From the NCBI GenBank assembly GCA_002354205.1, contig DELD01000075.1, positions 1-7,270 on the forward strand: a DNA stretch of 7,270 nucleotides, in the 5' to 3' direction. The notes under the pieces were generated by a model. That model was not told where the DNA came from and searched no databases. It saw only the letters and a program-made list of their open reading frames with translations. Within the stretch, counting starts at the first letter, position 1, and the number at the start of each line of letters is the position of its first letter. The position numbers were made by a program, and so were the translations under genes. Positions 1 to 5,789 of the stretch are shown here, in pieces. The DNA comes from Micavibrio sp. UBA2705 (lineage in GTDB: Bacteria > Pseudomonadota > Alphaproteobacteria > Micavibrionales > Micavibrionaceae).

Positions 1-9
1 GGGGGAATC

Positions 10-1041
10 ATGAGTAACACTTCAGGGAAACGCGCTTTGGACTATGTTCCTGTATTTGATATGGCGCTATTATTAAATTCCAATGATGCAGATTTTGCCA
101 AGTTCGCCAAAGATGAATTTGGTCCACAGACTAGCGCGAATGGATTTTGTCGTTGGGCGCTTACGCCAGATATCAAAGCGCTAGAAGATGCGCATTTTGC
201 GAAAGCGCAATTATTTCATGCCCTGCCTGAAGATATCAAAAAAGGCTTTGTCTCTGATGTTGAACAAATGGGATATAAAGGCCTAAAGACTGCTGCGAAG
301 CGCCGCAAGAAAGGCGCGATCCCCGATGAAAAAACCTATTTTATGTTAGAGCAAGGCATAGGGCGCGCTTTTAACCAAGCTTCGCAAAATGTTTTGGTGA
401 ATAAGAACACAGGTAAACATATTGATGAATATGTCGCTGGATACGCGGAATCTATTCTTGATTTAATGGTTGCGCGCCAGAAAATCGCTGAGCGCGTTTT
501 AGATGCGGTCGCGTTGTATCTTGATGTGCCCCAACAGGCGATTTCTAAATATGTTGATGGCGGTCATCATGCACAGCGTGATTTATATTACCCGCCATGC
601 CAGAATCCAACCCCTGGCGCGATGCGTATTGATACTCACCAAGATCGTGGTTTGTTAACGTTGCTTCGTGCTGAAAACGGCCTTGAAGTGCAAGATGACC
701 ATGGCGTTTGGCACGCATTAGAAACGCAGCAAGGTGAGTGGATCAGTAATGGCGGCTTACAGCTTGAAATATTTTCCAACGGCTTTTATCGCGCCGCGCC
801 GCACCGCGTAAAAATGCCTGATGACTTGGCGGAGCGTCAAAAGCCGCGTTATGCTAACCCATGGTTTGGTGGTTCGCGCCTTGATACGGTTATTGCGCCG
901 CTGCCTGAACTGGTCGCGCAAACAGGGCAGAATAACTTCCCTTATGCAATACGCGCCAAAGCGTTGGCTGAAATGGGTACGCGCGGTTATTCAGAAGAAA
1001 ACGAGAAGCTGAAAAAGAAAATTTTAGGCCCTGCGCCTTAA
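10..1041 (+). CDS. 2-oxoglutarate/Fe(II)-dependent dioxygenase (isopenicillin N synthase-like family)
   Basis: The 343-aa product is a probable soluble cytoplasmic non-haem iron oxygenase that would couple 2-oxoglutarate decarboxylation to oxidation of an unknown small molecule. The N-terminal DIOX_N-like part is roughly residues 10-130. The catalytic jelly-roll follows the YYPP motif at 193-196. The iron-binding triad is visible as H210-x-D212 in DTHQD and distal H265 in APHRV. R280 in RYANPWF fits the 2-oxoglutarate-binding arginine, but the usual RxS serine is Ala282. Length matches the family. The start is ATG with a G-rich run GGGGGAA just before it, cut by the window edge, so an upstream operon partner cannot be excluded. 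The gene converges on the PLP enzyme at 1053-1916, with 11 bp between stop codons and no clear shared terminator. The family call is firm; the substrate is unknown. Confidence 0.88.
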   Translation: MSNTSGKRALDYVPVFDMALLLNSNDADFAKFAKDEFGPQTSANGFCRWALTPDIKALEDAHFAKAQLFHALPEDIKKGFVSDVEQMGYKGLKTAAKRRKKGAIPDEKTYFMLEQGIGRAFNQASQNVLVNKNTGKHIDEYVAGYAESILDLMVARQKIAERVLDAVALYLDVPQQAISKYVDGGHHAQRDLYYPPCQNPTPGAMRIDTHQDRGLLTLLRAENGLEVQDDHGVWHALETQQGEWISNGGLQLEIFSNGFYRAAPHRVKMPDDLAERQKPRYANPWFGGSRLDTVIAPLPELVAQTGQNNFPYAIRAKALAEMGTRGYSEENEKLKKKILGPAP

Positions 1042-1052
1042 ATCTAGCCTCA

Positions 1053-1916
1053 TCAAAGCCCAGCCGTAAATAATCCGCCTGTATGTAGGGCGATTGCCTT
1101 TTCTGTGTTCTGATGTTCTTTAAGCCATGCTTCTAAGCCAAACATCATTTTACCTGTATAAACATAGTCGAGGGGAATATCGTGACGTGCTTTAAAGCCT
1201 TTTATGTAGGTTTTAAGCTCTGGTGGCGCTTTGGCGTAGCCGCCGAAATGGTGAGCTGTAACGATTCGCCATTTGCAGCGCGGCATTATGCCTTGTGCTT
1301 CTAAAAGGGTTTTAATGCTTGGTGTGAGCTGGTCTTCACCTTTTAATACTGAAAAACCGAGAAGTGTTATATCAGGCTTGTCAGCATAGGCGGCAATCAA
1401 CCCCGCCAGTGTGCCGCCGCTGCCACAGGCGGTGGCAATGACATCAATATCATCAGGAAGCTCCGCGCGTATTTCGGCGATGCCTTTCATGGCGTGGGCG
1501 TTTGTGCCGCCCTCTGGGATGATATAAGCGCTGGGATGCAAGGCTTGCAGCGCGGCTAAATACGCAGCGTCATTTCTGTCTTTATAATCCTCGCGTGAAA
1601 GGAACTGGAGCGTCATGCCCATGTCCTGTGCTTTTATCAGATTGGGGCTTAGCCCTTTTTCAGCGTGGCCGCGTATAACGCCGATTGTCCCCATGTTATG
1701 AATTTGCCCTGTGCGCGCTGTGGCGAGGATATGATTGGAGTATGCACCGCCAAAGGTCAGCAATGTGTCTTTGCCCGCAGCTTTTGCGGCCTGAATGTTG
1801 TATTTTAGCTTGCGAAATTTATTGCCGCCAATAATGGGGTCAATAAGATCATCGCGCTTGATCCATAAATTGCCATATATATGTTGTAAGGCGCTGCGTC
1901 CTATGTCTATATCCAT
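1053..1916 (-). CDS. PLP-dependent ACC deaminase / D-cysteine desulfhydrase family protein
   Basis: The 287-aa product is a fold-type II PLP enzyme related to 1-aminocyclopropane-1-carboxylate deaminase and D-cysteine desulfhydrase (COG2515 type). Family members release ammonia (and sulfide from D-cysteine) from small amino acids. Visible motifs are IKRDDL at 19-24, the PLP lysine K33 in GGNKFRKL, GGAYSNH at 56-62, the phosphate-binding loop CGSGGT at 164-169, YTGKMMFG at 253-260 and C-terminal HTGGLF at 278-283. It is somewhat shorter than the usual 300-340 aa because the N-terminal lead-in before IKRDD is short. An in-frame TAA lies 24 nt upstream (1938-1940) and no other start codon lies between, so ATG at 1916 is the only choice. 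No Shine-Dalgarno sequence precedes it. Sequence alone cannot separate deaminase from desulfhydrase activity. It is divergent from rplJ. Confidence 0.87.
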   Translation of the reverse strand: MDIDIGRSALQHIYGNLWIKRDDLIDPIIGGNKFRKLKYNIQAAKAAGKDTLLTFGGAYSNHILATARTGQIHNMGTIGVIRGHAEKGLSPNLIKAQDMGMTLQFLSREDYKDRNDAAYLAALQALHPSAYIIPEGGTNAHAMKGIAEIRAELPDDIDVIATACGSGGTLAGLIAAYADKPDITLLGFSVLKGEDQLTPSIKTLLEAQGIMPRCKWRIVTAHHFGGYAKAPPELKTYIKGFKARHDIPLDYVYTGKMMFGLEAWLKEHQNTEKAIALHTGGLFTAGL

Positions 1917-1922
1917 AGTTAA

Positions 1923-1950
1923 GTCATAGCTTATTATTTACTGATGACAA
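1923..1950 (-). promoter_or_regulatory. putative promoter for the PLP enzyme, possibly giving a leaderless mRNA
   Basis: On the minus strand TTGTCA (1945-1950) lies 16 nt from TATGAC (1923-1928). The latter ends 6 nt before the ATG at 1916, so transcription would start at or next to the start codon. This fits the lack of a Shine-Dalgarno sequence. The -10 match is only 4 of 6, so the call is tentative. Confidence 0.35.
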
Positions 1951-2001
1951 GTTTTTATGCGCCCTACGAAGAAAAGTTTTCAATAAAACGCAGAAAAACA
2001 C

Positions 2002-2031
2002 TTGACGGGCTTTGTTTTATGGCCTAGTAAT
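2002..2031 (+). promoter_or_regulatory. sigma70-type promoter for rplJ-rplL
   Basis: TTGACG (2002-2007) matches the -35 consensus at 5 of 6 positions. The -10 is AGTAAT (2026-2031) at 18 nt, or the weaker TAGTAA (2025-2030) at 17 nt. Either places the transcript start near 2037-2040, exactly where the structured leader begins. That agreement is the main support. Confidence 0.6.
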
Positions 2032-2039
2032 AGCGCCGT

Positions 2040-2126
2040 CCTGTCCAAGACTGCAGGTGGTTACCACGGAAGAGTAATCATAAGCCCTGCATAGATAGGT
2101 AAACGGTATTAAGTTATTGGTTTACC
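2040..2126 (+). promoter_or_regulatory. L10-leader-like RNA (autoregulatory site for L10 or L10-L7/L12)
   Basis: The 5' UTR of rplJ folds like known ribosomal protein L10 leaders. An outer stem CCTGTC (2040-2045) pairs with GATAGG (2094-2099). Next is an asymmetric internal loop, CAAGAC (2046-2051) opposite TA (2092-2093), which could be a kink-turn. A second stem TGCAGG (2052-2057) pairs with CCTGCA (2086-2091), and a small TGG-TTA-CCA hairpin (2058-2066) lies in the apical part. A further perfect stem GGTAAAC (2098-2104) / GTTTACC (2120-2126) shares G2098 and G2099 with the outer stem, so the two cannot both form in full. In other bacteria L10 leaders bind L10-L7/L12 and repress their own synthesis. 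The pairings are seen directly; the regulatory role is inferred from position and resemblance. Confidence 0.68.
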
Positions 2127-2171
2127 AACGAGACGCAAAAATTAGCGTTTTGTTTCGGAAATTATTTGGAT

Positions 2172-2212
2172 GGGTATTGGCTATGATGGTCGGTATCCTT
2201 TTTTTGTTTTTT
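2172..2212 (+). terminator. terminator-like hairpin plus U-tract before rplJ (putative attenuator)
   Basis: Positions 2172-2183 pair without interruption with 2187-2198. This gives 12 base pairs, five of them G-U, closed by a UGA loop. Seven T residues, a G and six more T residues follow at once (2199-2212). The G-U pairs mean the hairpin is stable only in plus-strand RNA. It ends 5 nt before the GGAGAAG ribosome binding site. The arrangement matches an intrinsic terminator used as an attenuator downstream of an L10 leader. I found no convincing antiterminator pairing, and the stem is weak because of the G-U pairs, so readthrough may be high. Confidence 0.55.
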
Positions 2213-2229
2213 AACGCGGAGAAGATTTT

Positions 2230-2757
2230 ATGGATCGCGCACAGAAAGCTCAAGAGCTTGAATTTTTAAAAGACGTATTCACTGGCGAAGGTGAAGGCGC
2301 GAATGAAGGCATTATGTTAGCGCATTATGCTGGTTTAACAGTTGCACAAATGACAACACTACGCCGCAGCGGTCGCGCGGAAGGTGTTACCATTAAAGTA
2401 ACAAAGAATTCACTTGCGAGACGCGCTATTGCTGGTTCGCAATTTGAAGGTATTTCTGAACTATTTTCTGGCCCAGTATGCATGGCGTTTTCGAACGACC
2501 CTGTTGCGGCTGCGAAAGTAATTCAGGGTTTTGCTAAGGATAACGACAAGATGGTTATTCTTGGTGGTGCACTTGGTGTAAACGTTCTGGATGCTAAGGG
2601 TGTTGAAGCTCTTTCTAAAATGCCATCTATGGACGAATTGCGCGGCACGATCGTGGGTCTCTTGCAGGCTCCGGCAACAAAAGTTGCTGGCGTACTACAA
2701 GCTCCTGCTGGTCAGCTTGCACGTGTCGTTGGTGCGAAAGCTGCCAAAGGCGAATAA
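2230..2757 (+). CDS. rplJ: 50S ribosomal protein L10 (uL10)
   Basis: The 175-aa product is the stalk base protein. It binds 23S rRNA with L11 and anchors L7/L12 dimers through its C-terminal helix for translation-factor recruitment. Family signatures are the MDRAQK start, LAHYAGLTVAQM at 31-42, a KVTKNSLARRA segment near 56-66, the DPVAAAKV segment near 90-97, and the LLQAPATKVAGVLQAPAGQLARVV repeat-like region near 144-167. The C-terminal AKAAKGE tail ends the L7/L12-binding part. Length is normal for alphaproteobacteria (165-175). A slightly longer acidic stretch GEGEGANEG (19-27) replaces the usual hydrophobic run before AHY. The start is supported by GGAGAAG at 2218-2224, 5 nt upstream. 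It is co-transcribed with rplL 95 bp downstream. Probable control is by the leader and attenuator just upstream. Confidence 0.98.
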   Translation: MDRAQKAQELEFLKDVFTGEGEGANEGIMLAHYAGLTVAQMTTLRRSGRAEGVTIKVTKNSLARRAIAGSQFEGISELFSGPVCMAFSNDPVAAAKVIQGFAKDNDKMVILGGALGVNVLDAKGVEALSKMPSMDELRGTIVGLLQAPATKVAGVLQAPAGQLARVVGAKAAKGE

Positions 2758-2774
2758 GAGAATCTAGTTATTGG

Positions 2775-2798
2775 CGCGTTATTTTGTTGAATAATGCG
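2775..2798 (+). other. rplJ-rplL intercistronic stem-loop
   Basis: CGCGTTATT (2775-2783) pairs with AATAATGCG (2790-2798) over 9 bp (one G-U) around a TTGTTG loop. No U-tract follows, so it is not a terminator. It could be a processing or mRNA-stability element helping rplL yield exceed rplJ, since each L10 binds several L7/L12 copies. That role is inferred. Confidence 0.5.
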
Positions 2799-2852
2799 GC
2801 GGTGACTAAAACGTTTTACTAAAGATAAATTGGTCAAAAAGGAGAAATTATT

Positions 2853-3224
2853 ATGGCTGCTGATCTAAACAAAATCGTTGATACACTATCTGAACTTTCT
2901 GTAATGGAAGCTGCTGAGCTTGCTACACTTCTTGAAGAGAAGTGGGGCGTTAGCGCTGCTGCACCTGTTGCTGTTGCTGCTGCTGGTGCTGCTGCACCTG
3001 CTGCTGAAGAGCAAACAGAATTTGACGTTATCCTTGTTGCTGCTGGCGACAAGAAAATTAACGTGATTAAAGAAGTTCGCGGCATCACAGGTCTTGGCTT
3101 GAAAGAAGCTAAAGATCTTGTTGAAGCTGGCGGCAAAGCTGTTAAAGAAGGCGCTGATAAAGCTGAAGCTGAAGAAATCAAGAAAAAGCTTGAAGAAGCT
3201 GGCGCTACTGTTGAACTTAAGTAA
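2853..3224 (+). CDS. rplL: 50S ribosomal protein L7/L12 (bL12)
   Basis: The 123-aa product is the multi-copy acidic stalk protein that contacts EF-Tu, EF-G and other GTPases. It shows the standard layout. An N-terminal dimerisation helix region is at about 1-33. A flexible Ala/Pro-rich hinge lies at about 34-52 (SAAAPVAV...AAAPAAEE). The globular C-terminal domain covers about 54-123, with the conserved EVRGITGLGLKEAKDLVE segment and a charged EEIKKKLEEAGA helix. It ends in ELK, as in many homologues. The start has a strong AGGAGAA at 2840-2846, 6 nt before ATG. It is the last gene of this transcript: a strong intrinsic terminator lies 37 nt after the stop, so unlike the usual operon it does not read directly into rpoB. 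The stop codon itself lies inside a perfect inverted repeat (3214-3236). Confidence 0.98.
   Translation: MAADLNKIVDTLSELSVMEAAELATLLEEKWGVSAAAPVAVAAAGAAAPAAEEQTEFDVILVAAGDKKINVIKEVRGITGLGLKEAKDLVEAGGKAVKEGADKAEAEEIKKKLEEAGATVELK
2955..3006 (+). repeat. imperfect direct repeat in the rplL hinge
   Basis: A 19-nt unit, GCTGCTGCACCTGTTGCTG at 2955-2973, recurs at 2988-3006 with one mismatch, separated by further GCTGCTG-like sequence. It encodes the Ala/Pro/Val-rich flexible hinge. Hinges of this kind vary in length by repeat slippage across L7/L12 proteins. Confidence 0.75.
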
Positions 3225-3236
3225 TTCACTTAAGTT
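3214..3236 (+). other. inverted repeat spanning the rplL stop codon
   Basis: AACTTAAGT (3214-3222) and ACTTAAGTT (3228-3236) are perfect reverse complements around a 5-nt AATTC loop. The TAA stop is 3222-3224, so a terminating ribosome would sit on the stem. It is AT-rich and not a terminator by itself; it may protect the 3' end together with the hairpin at 3261-3282. Confidence 0.6.
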
Positions 3237-3260
3237 TAGCTTTGCTAAAAATATAAAGGA

Positions 3261-3288
3261 AGCCTCGCAGATTTGCGGGGCTTTTTTT
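3261..3288 (+). terminator. intrinsic (Rho-independent) terminator of rplJ-rplL
   Basis: AGCCTCGCA (3261-3269) pairs with TGCGGGGCT (3274-3282) over 9 bp with one T-G wobble and a GATT loop. The run of seven T residues covers 3282-3288, and A residues before the stem (3256-3258, 3260) can extend the pairing into it. This is the clearest terminator in the window. It separates the ribosomal protein transcript from everything downstream. Confidence 0.9.
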
Positions 3289-3312
3289 ATGGCTTTGCAA
3301 TGGTGCTATTTA

Positions 3313-3341
3313 TTGACATAACAAAAAACCTATGCCATTGT
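3313..3341 (+). promoter_or_regulatory. putative promoter for the subtilase-like gene
   Basis: A perfect -35 TTGACA (3313-3318) lies just after the rplL terminator. At 17 nt spacing the -10 would be CATTGT (3336-3341), only 3 of 6 matches. The location between a terminator and a strong ribosome binding site makes a promoter here likely, though the -10 is weak. Confidence 0.5.
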
Positions 3342-3357
3342 GCAAAGAAAAATAGTC

Positions 3358-3365
3358 GAGGGAGG
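3358..3365 (+). promoter_or_regulatory. ribosome binding site fixing a TTG start at 3371
   Basis: GAGGGAGG is a near-ideal Shine-Dalgarno sequence ending 5 nt before TTG at 3371. The first in-frame ATG is codon 147, inside conserved-looking sequence, and would remove the hydrophobic N-terminus. The TTG start is therefore well supported. Confidence 0.8.
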
Positions 3366-3370
3366 CTATC

Positions 3371-5512
3371 TTGCGCAAAGAAAAAGCGAAGAAAAATCGC
3401 GCGCAACAGGGAAAAATTCGTAAGTATTCATTGGCGAGTATTTTTGTTCTCGCAGCCACTGGCCTTACATATGAAGCTGTTGATGTGTTTAATGACTATC
3501 AGGCGGAGCAATATCAAAAGCTCTATGACACCCATCGTGATGCTTATCTGGGGCTTATCGCGCAAGGCACAGAGCTTAATGCCGCGCTTTACCAAAACAC
3601 ATTAAATTATTCAGGTCTGTCCGCGCAGGACATTGACTCAATTCAAAATGAAGCGCTGCTGAGTGCTGCTGCGCGTGGTGACCATCGCGGGGTCGCGCTC
3701 GCGCTAGAAAATGGCGCTACGCCCAATGCGGTGAATGCCTATGGTTATGATGCGCCAACTCTTATCCTGTCTAAAAACGGTATCGAGAGTTACTCTTTTG
3801 TCAGTGATATGGCGCTACGTTATGGCGTTGATCTGAAGGCGTTTTACCAAAATGATTATTTGCAATATGCGTTGCTCTATACGGCTAATTTTAAAAAACA
3901 TGAAGATGCCCTGGAGCAACTGTTTTTGGATTTAAAGGCGCATGGTGTTGATCTTGCGGCGATTGGCAATGTTTCGGGCGGGGAACTACCGCCTAGCGTT
4001 GCGGATATGGTTAATGATGGCGGTTCATCACGCTTGCTGCGTTTTATGATCGACAATGCTGTGTTTGATGCTGCCCCAGATGCGCTGTCTTGGTCGTATG
4101 GTTTATATAAGGATTATTTGGACGTCGAAGCGGCGCCACAGGTGCGGGTGCCAACAAGCTGGTATAACCGACAGGATTTTAGGGGCTATAGTGCATTGCC
4201 AGATTATGAATCTGTAATCACAGATAATAATGTGGACCCCACCTTGTTTGTAATTGAGCGGCTAGACGAAGATGTTGAGCGCGATAAAGATGCAACGCAT
4301 CTAACGCATATCTATAATACAAGCTATGTAGCGCATGGCGTGATGAAAAAGCTTGACCCAGATTATGGGCGTGAAGACCCTAACTTGATTGCTGCGCGCA
4401 TGAAAATTGGCGGTGATGGCGCGGGGGATATTTTGCCCTTGCTTAAATATGCGGCGCGTGAGTATGCGGTCATCAGCGAAAGCGTGGCCAGAGTGCCGAC
4501 AAGTCTTGATTATGCTTCTTATTATCAAAGTGGCTATAATGTGTCTGTGCGTAATGTGCGTAATCTGGATGCGCAAGCTAATTTTGTGCATTATAACGCG
4601 GCGGGTAATCAGCGTAACCATGCATGTATCACAGTTGATGGGCATGATTTTTGTGTGCAGGATAATGCGCGCGAGCGCCATAGTGAAAATATTGTGCGTG
4701 TAGGCGCGGTTAAAAAGAAAGGCGGGCGTTATGCGGTTGAAGATTATAGCGAGGAGCGCCCTGCATTTTGCGCGGAGCTGACTAAGCGTAGCGGCGGGCT
4801 TTACTCAGGGACCTCTTATGCTGCGCCTGCCGCGGCGGCTGTTGAACGGCGCTTGGCAGATGTTTTTGCTCGTAGCGCGGCGCTGCCGCATGGCGTTGTT
4901 CATGATGATATCTTAATGGCGCTGATGCTCACTGCTGAAAATGGTCAGCTTAAGGACGAACGTACGGGTGAGGTTACCCCTGTTTATAGTAATGGAGCGG
5001 GCTTGCCATACACAAATCGCTGCGGCGCAGGCGTTATAAATGCGCAATCTGCGGCGCATTTATTGGCTGATATGGTGGCGTGGGCTGCGCGCGACGCTGC
5101 GGTCACGCCAACGCAGGTAAAAATGCACACGCTGGCCCTTGGTGAAGATAATCTGACGACAGAGCGTGTGGGGCAATATGTTTATACTCTGCGTGCACCA
5201 GAGGGCGGCATTATCACAACGCTGCGTGCGGGGCTGTTTTTTGAGCGTTATAATAAGGGGGCGGCATCGCTGCAAATAGGTAGTGCACCGCCATTTACTT
5301 TGGATCTCTCGGCGGGTGGGTTGAGTACAGATTTTCGCTTTGCTGGCGTGTCGGTTGCGGCTGATGATGTCATTACTTTACGCACAACAAAGCCGCTGTT
5401 TTTGCCGCAGGGGAAGTATGCCTCTGTGCGGCCTTTTATTGATTTAAAGATGGTGCAGCCTTCGAGCCCGATAGCGCGCGCCGTTTCGCTTTATTCTCTC
5501 AATCAGGAGTAA
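3371..5512 (+). CDS. subtilisin-like (S8 family) serine protease with ankyrin-like N-terminal region, membrane-directed
   Basis: The 713-aa product begins at TTG. Residues 2-18 carry nine Lys/Arg, followed by a hydrophobic run at about 19-33, so a signal peptide or membrane anchor is likely. Residues 93-136 fit one ankyrin-like repeat (LLSAAARGD, LENGATPNAV). The S8-like domain is about 280-575. Ser482 in SGTSYAAP is the nucleophile motif. Asn413 in AAGN fits the oxyanion-hole Asn. IVRVGAV (441-447) matches the strand after it, and His322 in AHGV fits the catalytic His. The His-to-Asn spacing of 91 equals that of subtilisin (64 to 155). The Asp is unclear: D285 (DNNVD) and D299 (ERLDED) are candidates, and neither has the usual DxG. 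A beta-rich C-terminal part (about 583-695) resembles accessory jelly-roll domains. Cys419 and Cys428 could form a disulfide if exported. Substrate and role are unknown. It lies between rplL and rpoB with its own probable promoter. Confidence 0.85.
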   Translation: MRKEKAKKNRAQQGKIRKYSLASIFVLAATGLTYEAVDVFNDYQAEQYQKLYDTHRDAYLGLIAQGTELNAALYQNTLNYSGLSAQDIDSIQNEALLSAAARGDHRGVALALENGATPNAVNAYGYDAPTLILSKNGIESYSFVSDMALRYGVDLKAFYQNDYLQYALLYTANFKKHEDALEQLFLDLKAHGVDLAAIGNVSGGELPPSVADMVNDGGSSRLLRFMIDNAVFDAAPDALSWSYGLYKDYLDVEAAPQVRVPTSWYNRQDFRGYSALPDYESVITDNNVDPTLFVIERLDEDVERDKDATHLTHIYNTSYVAHGVMKKLDPDYGREDPNLIAARMKIGGDGAGDILPLLKYAAREYAVISESVARVPTSLDYASYYQSGYNVSVRNVRNLDAQANFVHYNAAGNQRNHACITVDGHDFCVQDNARERHSENIVRVGAVKKKGGRYAVEDYSEERPAFCAELTKRSGGLYSGTSYAAPAAAAVERRLADVFARSAALPHGVVHDDILMALMLTAENGQLKDERTGEVTPVYSNGAGLPYTNRCGAGVINAQSAAHLLADMVAWAARDAAVTPTQVKMHTLALGEDNLTTERVGQYVYTLRAPEGGIITTLRAGLFFERYNKGAASLQIGSAPPFTLDLSAGGLSTDFRFAGVSVAADDVITLRTTKPLFLPQGKYASVRPFIDLKMVQPSSPIARAVSLYSLNQE

Positions 5513-5518
5513 AGAAGC

Positions 5519-5578
5519 GGTTATACACAGAAAAAACTGGCGTTTTTAAGCTGAAAATCAGAATATCTGTGGATAACC
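5519..5578. repeat. inverted repeat containing two DnaA-box-like sequences; possible three-way RNA junction
   Basis: GGTTATACACAGA (5519-5531) and TCTGTGGATAACC (5566-5578) are reverse complements with one mismatch. The right arm contains a perfect DnaA box (TTATCCACA on the minus strand, 5568-5576). The left arm contains TTATACACA (5521-5529), one base off. The arms enclose two small hairpins: AAAAAC/GTTTTT (5532-5537/5542-5547) and CTGA/TCAG (5551-5554/5558-5561). The left arm starts 7 bp after the subtilase-like stop codon. As RNA it could be a 3'-end structure; as DNA it could bind DnaA. No U-tract follows, so it is not a typical terminator. Confidence 0.6.
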
Positions 5579-5619
5579 TAAACAACCCAAGAAAAGTCAA
5601 TCATTTTTACGAATCTTCC

Positions 5620-5648
5620 TTGACAATTTGGCACGTATGTTGCATACA
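5620..5648 (+). promoter_or_regulatory. putative promoter for rpoB
   Basis: A perfect TTGACA (5620-5625) is followed at 17 nt by CATACA (5643-5648), 3 of 6 matches to the -10, with TG immediately before it. The spacer and -10 contain the inverted repeat GTATG-TTG-CATAC (5635-5647), which could be an operator. Transcription would start near 5655, leaving a leader of about 190 nt before rpoB. A dedicated promoter is expected because rpoB is cut off from rplL by a terminator. Confidence 0.55.
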
Positions 5649-5727
5649 TGGCGCACATTTATGAGTCCTAAAAAAAGGCGGCGAATGTTGAAGTACCCAA
5701 ATAATGGGAAATAAAAGCAGTTTAGAT

Positions 5728-5780
5728 CATGCATTAACCATCCTCTGATTAAGGGGAATAAGGTGTTGATGCATGTTTTT
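5728..5780 (+). terminator. terminator-like hairpin in the rpoB leader (putative attenuator)
   Basis: CATGCATTAAC (5728-5738) pairs with GTTGATGCATG (5765-5775) over 11 bp with one G-U. An inner stem TCCTC (5741-5745) / GGGGA (5753-5757) sits on top. Five T residues (5776-5780) follow the outer stem directly. The shape is that of an intrinsic terminator inside the leader, 63 nt before the rpoB start. The T-tract is short, so pausing or partial termination is as likely as full termination. Confidence 0.5.
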
Positions 5781-5789
5781 GTGTTGTCG

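Noticed and set aside
10..1916. An ethylene/ACC pathway from an ACC oxidase-like and an ACC deaminase-like gene side by side
   Set aside because: Both calls are only at family level. The oxygenase lacks the RxS serine typical of ACC oxidase, and the genes are convergent, not co-transcribed. The pairing is probably chance.
2834..3229. 131-codon open frame on the minus strand opposite rplL
   Set aside because: It mirrors the low-complexity Ala/Glu/Lys-rich rplL sequence (Ser/Ala-rich product), has no ribosome binding site, and rplL is certain.
3118..3605. Plus-strand open frames across the rplL end, terminator and start of the protease-like gene
   Set aside because: They run through the intrinsic terminator and overlap well-supported genes in other frames; the products show no family features.
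4301..4703. Open frames on both strands inside the protease-like gene, and another on minus at 5060-5275
   Set aside because: They are other-frame readings of a long coding region with clear S8 motifs; compositions are unnatural (Ile/Thr/His- or Met/Cys-rich) and no start signals are seen.
5519..5578. A chromosomal replication origin
   Set aside because: Only two DnaA-box-like sequences are present, with no further box cluster and no origin-linked genes. A pair of boxes occurs away from origins.
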